Assembly: GCA_021324095.1 (NCBI GenBank)
Contig: JAJPJT010000024.1
Span: 1-64,000 of the forward strand
DNA: 64,000 bases
Direction: 5' to 3'
Source of the DNA: Gammaproteobacteria bacterium
GTDB taxonomy: Bacteria; Pseudomonadota; Gammaproteobacteria; Xanthomonadales; Rhodanobacteraceae
Part shown: positions 42,635 to 50,736 of the stretch, in pieces
Layout: every line of letters begins with the position of its first letter
How positions within the stretch are numbered: position 1 is the stretch's first letter
Program-made: the position numbers and the translations under genes
Notes under the pieces: model-generated
Seen by the model: only the letters and a program-made list of their open reading frames with translations
Told to the model about the DNA's origin: nothing
Databases searched by the model: none

Positions 42635-43552
42635 TCACAATTTTCGCGAGAACACCTCGATGATGTTGCCGCCATGGTGCAAGCGGTCTGCCAATCCGAG
42701 CAACGTTCGCAATATCACGTTCTTCAACGAGAACGGCGACAGGGGCGTGCTGTTGGGATCGAATGTAACCAGGTTGAGTGTTTCGAAACCGGAACCGTTT
42801 AGCAGCAACTTCATTGCATTTGGGCTGAAGAAATAGGTGTGATGCAACGAATATGCATCGAACCGCTTCTGCCGCCCGCCGACATGCAACCAACGGCGCA
42901 GCCGGTCGAGGTCGTTTTCAAACTGTTGCGGCACCTCGAGTACCAAGAGGCCGTGCGGACGTAAAACCCGGTGGCACCATAGCAAATGGGACATAGGGTC
43001 GGGCATGTGCTCCAGCACGTGATTCATGTGGACCAAATCGAACTGCATCTCACCGATCTGCTGGATCCCATCAGCGGATAGTAGTTTCACGTTGTTCACC
43101 GCTCTGGCTGTCGCACGCGCATCCGCAGACAGTTCGATGCCCATGCACTCGTGACCCTCATCGAGGGCTGCGCGAACGAATTCGCCTGTGGCGGCACCGT
43201 AGTCGAGGATCGCCAAGTGCGCGTCTGCCGCTGCAATCTTCGCAATGGCGTGAATCCTGGCACGAAAATAGCCCATGCGCCTCTTGGCCAGCTGCATGTA
43301 ACCGGCAGGCGAAGCGCCTCTGCCGCCAAAATACAACGCGTCACTGTAAAGCCTCGCGTAACCTTCTGCATTGGGCCTTGGGCTCAGCCAATGCAACATG
43401 CACGAAGTGCAATGTAGTACACCGAATGGCGGCGTTAATTCCAGATAGCCGTTCCACCGTGGGTCAGGCTTCCCGTCAGCACCGCAAAGAATGCAATGCG
43501 GCACTTCTTCAAGCGGGAGTTTGCGCAGCTGTTGCTGCCACGAATCATTCAT
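42635..43552 (-). CDS. Methyltransferase with N-terminal zinc ribbon
   Basis: The 305-residue protein begins with a four-Cys zinc ribbon (CILC at 20-23 and CTSC at 48-51), then a class I methyltransferase domain with ILDYGAATGEF at 116-126 and FDLVHMNHVLEHMPDP. This pattern is common among methyltransferases of polysaccharide and secondary-metabolite loci (the CMA/Methyltransf_23 type). Its start overlaps the flippase-like gene stop by four bases. The substrate is unknown. Confidence 0.87.
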   Translation of the reverse strand: MNDSWQQQLRKLPLEEVPHCILCGADGKPDPRWNGYLELTPPFGVLHCTSCMLHWLSPRPNAEGYARLYSDALYFGGRGASPAGYMQLAKRRMGYFRARIHAIAKIAAADAHLAILDYGAATGEFVRAALDEGHECMGIELSADARATARAVNNVKLLSADGIQQIGEMQFDLVHMNHVLEHMPDPMSHLLWCHRVLRPHGLLVLEVPQQFENDLDRLRRWLHVGGRQKRFDAYSLHHTYFFSPNAMKLLLNGSGFETLNLVTFDPNSTPLSPFSLKNVILRTLLGLADRLHHGGNIIEVFSRKL

Positions 43553-44457
43553 GCCCGCTTACTCCTCACCCCACGAGCGAATCGCACGCCGGCCAATGCA
43601 ACGATCACGTTTGCAACAACGTGTGCAACCCGAACCAAGATGGCCAACGCACCAGAGGTCGCGACGCTCAAGCCAAACCCATGCCCACCGAGCATGTAGA
43701 TCGCTTCCATGATTCCTAAATTTCCTGGTAGCAAGGCAAGCATTGACGATACGTACACCAGGCACGTCAGGATGAGTGCTTGTCCGACACCAATCGCAGC
43801 GCCGAAGCGGGTGTATACCCAATACAAGAGCAGCGTTCCGAGCGCATATTGCACGACAACGCCGGCGAGACCACTCAACCTGATGCCGGTCGCAGCACGG
43901 TGGAGCAGTTGTTTGCGCTGTACCAGCCACGCGGGGCGTGCCAGACGATCCAGCCACTTCAGCCACAATTTGCGCAACGCGAACATTGCCAGCCAGACCA
44001 CTCCCAGCGCGAGCGCAGGCCAACGTCCACGGGGATCGCCCGTCAGCATTAGACCACCGACTAGCCCGATCAATGCGATCCAGACGCTGACGACCAACTG
44101 GCGCCAAGTGGCAAGCAATCCCTCCGGAACACTCACGCCGCGGCGTGACAACCATACGACCCGGACAGCGATCCCGGGTTGCAGGGGCGCCACGTAATTG
44201 GCCAGAGCGCTCAAGGCCCAAACTGGTGCGAAGTGCCACAGACGGACGCGATGCTCGACATCAAGAAACGTCAGGAAATTTCGTGCCTGTACAAAAGTTG
44301 CGCAGATCATCACGAGCACCGCGCCGAGGAAGGTCAAAGATTGTTCACGCCAGATTCTGACAAGCACAGGCCACCAGATCGCGACAAGCACGACAGCAGT
44401 CACCATCAGCAGCAGATAGGCGATGTTGCGCAAACTTCGCAGGCTGGGCAGCTTCAT
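43549..44457 (-). CDS. Flippase-like membrane protein (LPG synthase TM/UPF0104 family)
   Basis: The 302-residue protein has about eight transmembrane helices and no soluble domain. The pattern fits the lysylphosphatidylglycerol synthase transmembrane family (YbhN/AglD-like): SALANYVAPLQPGIAVRVVW near residue 85-105 and LLPGNLGIMEAIYML near 245. Members move lipids or lipid-linked sugars or accompany glycosyltransferases. Both ends overlap neighbours by four bases (ATGA), so it is in one operon with the glycosyltransferase and methyltransferase. Confidence 0.83.
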   Translation of the reverse strand: MKLPSLRSLRNIAYLLLMVTAVVLVAIWWPVLVRIWREQSLTFLGAVLVMICATFVQARNFLTFLDVEHRVRLWHFAPVWALSALANYVAPLQPGIAVRVVWLSRRGVSVPEGLLATWRQLVVSVWIALIGLVGGLMLTGDPRGRWPALALGVVWLAMFALRKLWLKWLDRLARPAWLVQRKQLLHRAATGIRLSGLAGVVVQYALGTLLLYWVYTRFGAAIGVGQALILTCLVYVSSMLALLPGNLGIMEAIYMLGGHGFGLSVATSGALAILVRVAHVVANVIVALAGVRFARGVRSKRA

Positions 44458-45566
44458 GACGCATGACCCCGCGGGCCGTCGTCCAGCAGCGCCAGATAGC
44501 GGAATGCAATCGTTCGCGGCCTGTGGAATGCAACCACATGATCAACATCGCGCGATGGCTGTGCGATCTCGGCCACCATGGCCTGCGCCAGTGCGGCCGG
44601 ATCAGCAACAGGTATCAAGCGCCCGTACCGACCACCATCGAGCAGCTCACGAGGGCCATAGGGACAATCCGTGGACACGACCGGCACCCCCAAGGCCAAT
44701 GCTTCCAGCAGCACGTTTGGATAGCCTTCCCATCGCGACGAAAGCACGTGAAGCGAAGCTCTTGCCAGGATGGGATAGGGATTGTCCATCGCGCCAGTCA
44801 GCCACACACGATCGGCGATGCCGAGCTCATAGGCCAATCGCTCGAGGTCCGCGCGCAGATCGCCGTCGCCCACGATGACCAGCCGATGGGTTTCGCGCAG
44901 CGCACTCATTGCATAGGCACGCAACAAGGTCCGCTGGTCCTTCTGTTCGACCAGTCGACCTAGCGAAACCACGTACGGAAATTTACGATCCACTGTCGCC
45001 GGGGGCTCGAGACTTGCCAGACGACGCAGTCGGTCCGCATCGATCGGGTTGTGGACGATGTGGATTCGATTCTTCGCAAGGCCCAAGCAACGCAGGTCTT
45101 CCGCCACACCTTCCGATACCGCGATCAACGCATCGGCCCGACGGTAAAGCCAACGCATCATCTGTCGTTTCAGGACACTTTTGGTGTTCACGAGACTGGC
45201 TGCTTCACGCAAGACGACATGCGCGTTCGTATGCGCCTGACTGCATGCCCATGCGGCCAGCAAGTTGGTGCCCGTCATTGTGCTGAGCACCGCATCGGGG
45301 CGGATGCTCCGTATCAGCGACGCCAGCCTGGGCAGCGCTTTCCGCGCCAGGGCAAAACCTCGCGCGTAACCGGCATCAACCAATTCATGCAGCACTACAG
45401 CGTCTGGAACTTCACAGCGTAACGGACCACCGCCCAGTAGCACGGCCAAGTGCACTTCCCGACCCGCTTCGAGAAACGAGCGCGCGAGTTGCAGCAATAC
45501 GCGCTCGCCGCCGCCGCGTTCGAGGCTGGGTAACACCAGCAATATGCGATTGGCGCGCGTTGACAC
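44454..45566 (-). CDS. Glycosyltransferase family 4
   Basis: A GT-B glycosyltransferase of about 370 residues. The N-terminal nucleotide-free domain begins RILLVLPSLERGGGERVLLQL. The donor domain has VVSLGRLVEQKDQRTLLRAY, GDGDLRADLERLA and the E-x7-E-type motif SSRWEGYPNVLLEALALGVP. The GTG at 45566 lies 12 bases after the asnB stop; another GTG at 45620 would overlap it. Donor and acceptor sugars are unknown. It is cotranscribed with the flippase-like gene. Confidence 0.9.
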   Translation of the reverse strand: MSTRANRILLVLPSLERGGGERVLLQLARSFLEAGREVHLAVLLGGGPLRCEVPDAVVLHELVDAGYARGFALARKALPRLASLIRSIRPDAVLSTMTGTNLLAAWACSQAHTNAHVVLREAASLVNTKSVLKRQMMRWLYRRADALIAVSEGVAEDLRCLGLAKNRIHIVHNPIDADRLRRLASLEPPATVDRKFPYVVSLGRLVEQKDQRTLLRAYAMSALRETHRLVIVGDGDLRADLERLAYELGIADRVWLTGAMDNPYPILARASLHVLSSRWEGYPNVLLEALALGVPVVSTDCPYGPRELLDGGRYGRLIPVADPAALAQAMVAEIAQPSRDVDHVVAFHRPRTIAFRYLALLDDGPRGHAS

Positions 45567-45577
45567 CTGGGTCAACC

Positions 45578-47422
45578 CTAGGCGCCCGCGCGCCAGCGGA
45601 GATAGGAGTAGGCCAGCCACAGGGGCTGGGAATGATCGTTGCGTCCCGCGCGGTGCTCGCGAAGCAGTGCTCGCAATCCCGCGGGATCCACCACGCCGGT
45701 ATTCCCCGTGTCGGCCATCGCCAGCAAGTCATTACCCAGCCAGTCGCGCAGCCAGTGGCTGACGGGCGAGGCAAACCCCTGCTTGCGGCGATCCCAGATG
45801 AAATCCGGCACACGGCCACGCATGGCCGTGCGCAGCAAGCACTTGCCGCGCAGGCGCGCGAAGTGCCATTGCCAGGGCACGCGGATCACGAACTCGAAGA
45901 GTGCCTTGTCCAGGAAGGGACTGCGTGCTTCCAGCGAAAACATCATCCCGGCACGATCGACTTTCTGCAGGATATCCTGGGGCAGATAGACGAGCACGTC
46001 CATCAACAACATGTGGCGAATTTCATCGGGATCATCCGGCCACGGCAAGTCGGGCATCGCGTGGCCTGTGCCCAGCCCTGGCACCAGCGTGGTGAGTGTT
46101 GCCTTGCGGATAGCCGGTGGCCCTATGTAAATGTCACGGTCCTCCCGCGCCAGACGCGTGAACAAGTGCGCGCGCTTGAGAAGACTGCCACTGTGGTGTG
46201 CGTAGGGTTCGGGGGTCGCCAGCACGATGTGCTCGATCGCGGAGCGCAGCAGTGCCGGCATCCGGTGATAGCGCCGGCGCAACAACCGCCCCGCGTACCG
46301 CGCGTAACCACCGAAGATTTCGTCGCTGCCATCGCCCGTCAGTACCACCTTGACGTGCTTTGCGGCCACGGAAGCGACCAACGCACTCGGCACCAGCGAA
46401 GAGTCGCCGAACGGCTGGCCCATGCGGCGCGGTAGTTCGGTTGCGAGTTTCGCCGCCACCTCCGGTTTGATTTCTTCCGCCGTGTGCAAGGTGCCCAGCT
46501 CGGCCGCGGCGCGCGCCGCCGGCGCACGTTCGTCGTAGGTCGGCTCGGCGAAGCCTGCGGTGAACGTTCGCAACCTTCCGAATCCCGATGCCTGCGCGAG
46601 CGCGCACACCGTCGTCGAATCGACCCCGCCCGAAAGGAAAGCACCAACTTCGACGTCAGACGCCACTTGGCGTCGACGCACGCCTTGCGTCAACAACTCG
46701 CGAACCCGTTCGGCCGCTTCGTCGAAACTGCCCGTCCACGGCTCGACCGATGGCGCCCAGTAGCGTTTCTCGACGATGGAACCATCCGCATGGCGCCACA
46801 GCGCGTGGGCCGGCCACACTTCCCGAACGCCAGCAATACAGGTCTTGCCCGGCAGCGCGTAGCCGTAACGGAAATAATCCGCGATACCCGCGGCATCTTC
46901 TGTCACAGCCACATCCGGCGTGAGCGCTGCCAGCGCCGGCAATTCGGACGCACACGCGAACAGCGATCCGTGGCGCCGGTAATACAGTGGCTTCTTGCCG
47001 AAACGGTCGCGTGACAGGAGCGATTCGCCGGAAGCGGTATCGTGCAGCACGAATGCCCACATTCCATCCAGGCGCTCGACAAACTTGGCGCCTTCGGTGA
47101 TCAGTCCCGCCAGCAATACTTCGGTGTCGCTGTCATCCCGAAAATCCCAGCGGCCTTGCAATCGTGCGCGCAGTTCCTGGTAGTTGTAAATCTCGCCGTT
47201 GAATACCAGGACCCAGCGCCCGTTGGGATCGCGCATCGGCTGGTGGCCGCCATCGAGATCGATGATCGCCAGGCGGGTCTGCCCCGCCACGAAATCGCGA
47301 TCGGCGAAGCAGCCCGTTTCGTCGGGACCACGATGCTCGAGACGCTGCAAGGCGGCCCGCATGCGTTCGCGTCGCTCGTCGGACGACAACTCCGAAGCCA
47401 AAAGAAAGGCTATCCCACACAT
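45578..47422 (-). CDS. asnB: Asparagine synthetase-like amidotransferase
   Basis: The 614-residue protein has an N-terminal class II glutaminase domain with Cys2 (MCGIAF), RLAIIDLDGGHQPM, FNGEIYNYQEL, and a C-terminal synthetase domain with the PP-loop FLSGGVDSTTVCAL near residue 262. In glycan islands such proteins often amidate uronic acids or other sugar acids rather than aspartate. That role is inferred from context; sequence alone cannot separate them. It overlaps the upstream glycosyltransferase by 13 bases. Confidence 0.9.
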   Translation of the reverse strand: MCGIAFLLASELSSDERRERMRAALQRLEHRGPDETGCFADRDFVAGQTRLAIIDLDGGHQPMRDPNGRWVLVFNGEIYNYQELRARLQGRWDFRDDSDTEVLLAGLITEGAKFVERLDGMWAFVLHDTASGESLLSRDRFGKKPLYYRRHGSLFACASELPALAALTPDVAVTEDAAGIADYFRYGYALPGKTCIAGVREVWPAHALWRHADGSIVEKRYWAPSVEPWTGSFDEAAERVRELLTQGVRRRQVASDVEVGAFLSGGVDSTTVCALAQASGFGRLRTFTAGFAEPTYDERAPAARAAAELGTLHTAEEIKPEVAAKLATELPRRMGQPFGDSSLVPSALVASVAAKHVKVVLTGDGSDEIFGGYARYAGRLLRRRYHRMPALLRSAIEHIVLATPEPYAHHSGSLLKRAHLFTRLAREDRDIYIGPPAIRKATLTTLVPGLGTGHAMPDLPWPDDPDEIRHMLLMDVLVYLPQDILQKVDRAGMMFSLEARSPFLDKALFEFVIRVPWQWHFARLRGKCLLRTAMRGRVPDFIWDRRKQGFASPVSHWLRDWLGNDLLAMADTGNTGVVDPAGLRALLREHRAGRNDHSQPLWLAYSYLRWRAGA

Positions 47423-48633
47423 GAGGGATGCTGCTTCTTTTCCGGCACTAACGCTGTTCGGAACAGCGCGTCGTACGCGCGCGCTGTTTCTGTCCAGGTC
47501 CTGATTTGGGTGCGCGCGATCGCGCGTGCACGTTCACCGCGGCGGAGAAGTTCGGCGCGGTCGGCGGTGGCATGATCCAATGCAGCTGCCATTCGATCGG
47601 CATCGTCGACCGGAATCAGCCAACCCGTTTCGCCATCGACGACCATTCCCTGCACGCCCTCAAGATCGGTGGCGATGACCGGCAAGCCGCCAGCCAACGC
47701 TTCTACGACAACGTTCGGTCGACCTTCCGAACGGCTGCACAGGACCAACACGTCAGCTTCTGAAACTCGTGCCGGCATATCGGTTGCCGGTACCGTCCCA
47801 GCAAACTCGAAACAACAAGAAACGCCACGGCTGACGGCAAGAGCAAGTAGGGACTCCCGCTCGGGACCATTTCCGAAGATGCGCACACGCATTTGCTCGC
47901 GGTGGCGCGCGCGTGCGACGGCTTCGATCAACACATCGAAACCTTTCAGTCGGATCAAATTGCCCACTGCCAGGACCCGCAAGACGGTACCGTCAGATGT
48001 TGTTCTGCTGATCTGGAAGAATGCCTCGTCAACACCATTGAGGCACGCGTGAACGTCGGTGGTGCGGTGAGGGAATTGCGCGCGCACTCGCTTGGCCATC
48101 GCTTCCGAAACACAAATCACGATGCAACTGTTGCGCACGGCCGCGCCGAGGATCAGTCGATCCAATCGCGAACGCGAGGCGCGCGATACGTCGCTGCCGC
48201 GCAAGGTGGTGATCACCGGCTTTCTCCGCAGACGCCCGACAACGCCGGCCATGGCGCCGCAAATGGACCAGTTGGCGTGGATCAAATCCGCCTCACCCGC
48301 GCGTACGAGGCAGCGCCAGAACAGTGCACCCAGCAGCGCCGGAAGCCAACATACGCGCCATGGCGCCCGTCCAAGGCTTGCCACGACGCCACCCGAGCCC
48401 TGCGCCAGCGTGCGAAACGCAGGTGGCGCGTAACGCACCGCATGAATGCGAATGTCCGGTTCGGCGAAGTCGTCGAACACCGTCCCCGGTGTTCCCGGAT
48501 CAGCCGGGCAGATCACGTCGATTGCGTACTCGGGAGACAAATGCCGATAGAGGGATTGCACGAACACGCCCGCGGAACCGCCCGGATGCAGCGGATAGGA
48601 TGTCGTGAGTGCGAGCAGCCTCGTCTTCTTCAT
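47410..48633 (-). CDS. Glycosyltransferase family 4
   Basis: A GT-B protein of 407 residues starting MKKTRLLALTTSYPLHPGGSA at 48633. Key motifs are LIHANWSICG, TTLRGSDVSRASRS, VLAVGNLIRLKGFDVLIEAV, GNGPERESLLALA and CSRSEGRPNVVVEALAGGLP. It is the first intact glycan gene on the minus strand and overlaps the asnB-like start. Just upstream lies the truncated start of another glycosyltransferase. Donor and acceptor are unknown. Confidence 0.9.
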   Translation of the reverse strand: MKKTRLLALTTSYPLHPGGSAGVFVQSLYRHLSPEYAIDVICPADPGTPGTVFDDFAEPDIRIHAVRYAPPAFRTLAQGSGGVVASLGRAPWRVCWLPALLGALFWRCLVRAGEADLIHANWSICGAMAGVVGRLRRKPVITTLRGSDVSRASRSRLDRLILGAAVRNSCIVICVSEAMAKRVRAQFPHRTTDVHACLNGVDEAFFQISRTTSDGTVLRVLAVGNLIRLKGFDVLIEAVARARHREQMRVRIFGNGPERESLLALAVSRGVSCCFEFAGTVPATDMPARVSEADVLVLCSRSEGRPNVVVEALAGGLPVIATDLEGVQGMVVDGETGWLIPVDDADRMAAALDHATADRAELLRRGERARAIARTQIRTWTETARAYDALFRTALVPEKKQHPSCVG

Positions 48634-48646
48634 GGCTGCGGCTCCG

Positions 48647-48775
48647 TCATTCACCGCCACGGGCGAACGAAGTGGTCTGCTCCCAAAGCGGGCGGTCAGG
48701 AACATGTTCATCGGGCCGCTCCATGCCACCGACCAGTGGCGGAAGGTTGCGGGTGACGATGAGGATGCGTTTCAT
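48647..48775 (-). pseudogene. Truncated glycosyltransferase N-terminus
   Basis: The 42-codon reading frame begins MKRILIVTRNLPPLVGGMER, a classic family 4 glycosyltransferase start. After GGMER the frame continues as unrelated sequence (PDEHVPDRPLWEQ) and stops. It ends 14 bases before the intact glycosyltransferase gene and begins 12 bases after the vapC stop. The rest of the gene is gone, most likely through recombination at the island end. Confidence 0.7.
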
Positions 48776-48786
48776 CGGTGGCAGGA

Positions 48787-49191
48787 TCAAGCCCAGTTTT
48801 CCACTTTCAGTCCCTTCACGCGGCGGAATTCGCGCGCGTTGTTGGTAACCAGCACCAAGCCTTCGCAGCAGGCATGGGCGGCGATCCACAGGTCGTTTGC
48901 GCCGATGGGCGTTCCGGCAGCTTCAAGTTGCGCCCTAATTTCGCCGTAGTGATCGCCGGCTTCCACGGGCATGGGAACGACCGCGATCAAGTTCTCCAAG
49001 GCCTCCAATCGCAGTTCAGCATCCTTGCGGCGCCGGCTTTTCGCAATGCCGTATGCCAGCTCGCCACGCACGACGACCGACAGCACGGCTTCACCGGGCG
49101 CCAACGCGTCGATTCGCTTCACCAACTGCGGATGGCGTCCGGACAGCGCATAGATGCAAATGTTGGTATCGAGCAGATAGCGCGCGCCCAC
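48787..49191 (-). CDS. vapC: VapC-type PIN toxin of module D
   Basis: The 134-residue protein resembles the vapC at 17248: GARYLLDTNICIYALSG, VVVRGELAYGIAKS, GTPIGANDLWIAAHA and LVLVTNNAREFRRVKGLKVENW. All four PIN acidic positions are present. It starts with GTG at 49191, directly after the antitoxin TGA. Its 3' end abuts the truncated glycosyltransferase fragment. Confidence 0.92.
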   Translation of the reverse strand: MGARYLLDTNICIYALSGRHPQLVKRIDALAPGEAVLSVVVRGELAYGIAKSRRRKDAELRLEALENLIAVVPMPVEAGDHYGEIRAQLEAAGTPIGANDLWIAAHACCEGLVLVTNNAREFRRVKGLKVENWA

Positions 49192-49419
49192 TCAGAGGCC
49201 CTCGCGCGTTTCGGGGTGCAAGTCTTGAACATCTATGTCATCAGGCCACGGCGGAAGGCGCCGGAGCGCATCCGCCAACGAGCGCGGCCTCTCACGTAGC
49301 ACGACTTCGTCGCCGCGGCGAAAAATCTCCACCTCGTCCGCATGGAACCGGAAGGCCTTGGGCAAGCGCACGGCTTGACTGTTCCCGGATTGGAAAACCT
49401 TGGCTGTGGTTGACATCAT
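49192..49419 (-). CDS. vapB: VapB/VagC-type antitoxin of module D
   Basis: The 75-residue AbrB-fold antitoxin starts MMSTTAKVFQSGNSQAVRLP; ATGs at 49419 and 49416 are both possible. AFRFHADEVEIFRRGDEVVL completes the DNA-binding domain, and the acidic tail DDIDVQDLHPETREGL should bind the toxin. It is of the same type as the antitoxin at 17018. Confidence 0.92.
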   Translation of the reverse strand: MMSTTAKVFQSGNSQAVRLPKAFRFHADEVEIFRRGDEVVLRERPRSLADALRRLPPWPDDIDVQDLHPETREGL

Positions 49420-49430
49420 TGCGATCCTAT

Positions 49431-49454
49431 CGTATATACTTTTTAGTATATACG
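49431..49454. promoter_or_regulatory. Operator palindrome of vapBC module D
   Basis: CGTATATAC-N6-GTATATACG is a perfect 9-bp inverted repeat beginning 12 bases upstream of the antitoxin ATG. The AT-rich arms can also provide the -10 box. Autoregulation by the VapBC complex is the usual pattern. Confidence 0.7.
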
Positions 49455-49493
49455 TCGTGAATTGCCGCAGCAACCAACGCCCCGGCAACGCGT

Positions 49494-50342
49494 TCAGGCA
49501 TCGCGCCGATAGGTGAGCGACGTGATCTGCTCCGATATCAACCCAATCAGGAAGATGATCACGGCGGCGCTCCATAGTGCAACGCTGATCAGGCTGAGAC
49601 GATGCGCGCTGACGAAGGTGTAGCCGTACCAGCCGAACCCGACCAGAAAAAATGCGATCGCGGCGGGCACGAACAGTTTCAGCGGCGCGTACAGCGTCGC
49701 GATCTTGAAGATGATCAGCAGGAAACGCAGGCCGTCGCGCAGAGGCCGAATATGACTGGTACCGATGCGTCCGGCAGCCTTGATGGGCACATAAGCGACC
49801 GGATAGGCGCTGCGGAAGAACGCCATCGTGGAAGTAGTCGGATAGCTGAACCCGTTTGGCAAGAGGTGGATGAATTCGCGGAACTTGTCGGCACGCGCGG
49901 CGCGGAATCCGGATGTCAGGTCGCGGACGGGGTGGCCAGTCATTTTCGAGGCCAGCCAGTTGTAGAACGTATTCGCGACACCGCGTCCGACGCCGGCCTG
50001 GTCGCCCCAGCCGCGCGCGCCCACGACCATATCGAAGCCTTCATCGAGCTTCGCGAGCAGACGCGGAATGTCGGACGGATCGTGCTGGCCATCGGCATCC
50101 ATGAACACCAGCACTTCACCCGTTGCGGCGCGCGCGCCGCGCTTGATCGCGGCGCCATTGCCCATCGAGTACGGGGTGCCGGCGCGCCGGGCGCCGTGGC
50201 GTTCGCACAGCGCGGCGGTGTCGTCAGTCGACCCGTCGTCCGACACGATGATTTCCGCGTCCGGTTGTGCCGCGCGCAGCCTGGGCAACAGTTCGGCGAG
50301 CGCGGCGGCTTCGTTTTTGGCCGGCAGGATGATGCTGAGCAA
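49494..50342 (-). CDS. Glycosyltransferase family 2, dolichol-phosphate-mannose synthase type
   Basis: The 282-residue protein begins at TTG 50342 (LSIILPAKNEAAALAELLPR) after the ribosome site AGGGGAAG. The GT-A domain has VSDDGSTDDTA, FMDADGQHD (DxD) and RDLTSGFRAARADKF. Two C-terminal transmembrane helices (IAFFLVGFGWYGYTF, LWSAAVIIFLIGLI) anchor it. Such proteins make polyprenyl-phosphate sugars, which GT-C enzymes like the TMTC-like proteins here use as donors. That partnership is inference. Confidence 0.9.
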   Translation of the reverse strand: MLSIILPAKNEAAALAELLPRLRAAQPDAEIIVSDDGSTDDTAALCERHGARRAGTPYSMGNGAAIKRGARAATGEVLVFMDADGQHDPSDIPRLLAKLDEGFDMVVGARGWGDQAGVGRGVANTFYNWLASKMTGHPVRDLTSGFRAARADKFREFIHLLPNGFSYPTTSTMAFFRSAYPVAYVPIKAAGRIGTSHIRPLRDGLRFLLIIFKIATLYAPLKLFVPAAIAFFLVGFGWYGYTFVSAHRLSLISVALWSAAVIIFLIGLISEQITSLTYRRDA

Positions 50343-50736
50343 ACGACTTCCCCTCGGGTTCGGCGCATCTTAGCGTTTTTGATTTGCGTGATGAGCGTGA
50401 AGCCAAAGCGGATTCGGGTTCCGCCGCCAGTGACACCGGCGGCGGCCCCGGAATGACCAAAGGCCTTTGTGTGACAGTCCTTGCAAGGCGCACATCGCGA
50501 TTCCTCTGCGTCGCACCCAGTTGCTGGGGCCTTCTGAAATGTCAACATTGTTCTCGTTGTCCGACGCAGAGCCATAGACGAGTCCCCGGAACGGTTCTTG
50601 CATGACCTAAAGGCCGCCCGCCCAGCGCAGAGCGGCATCAAGACCCCGGAGTGAGACGGGGGTCTCGTCCCGGGCTGCCCAAGTGCGGGCTTTTGCGTTA
50701 CATTCGCCCTGCAAATTAAGGGGTTCGACCACCTTC
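50343..50736. other. Intergenic region upstream of pilB
   Basis: This 394-base stretch has no gene I can support. It contains the hairpins CCGCCG/CGGCGG (around 50420-50445), GACCCCG/CGGGGGTC (50642-50664) and GCCC/GGGC followed by TTTTGC (about 50677-50695). The pilB promoter must be here, but I see no clear sigma-54 or sigma-70 consensus. Confidence 0.5.

Noticed and set aside
50343-50736. tRNA or stable RNA gene upstream of pilB
   Set aside because: A GGTTCGA-like stretch is present, but no cloverleaf or acceptor stem could be drawn.
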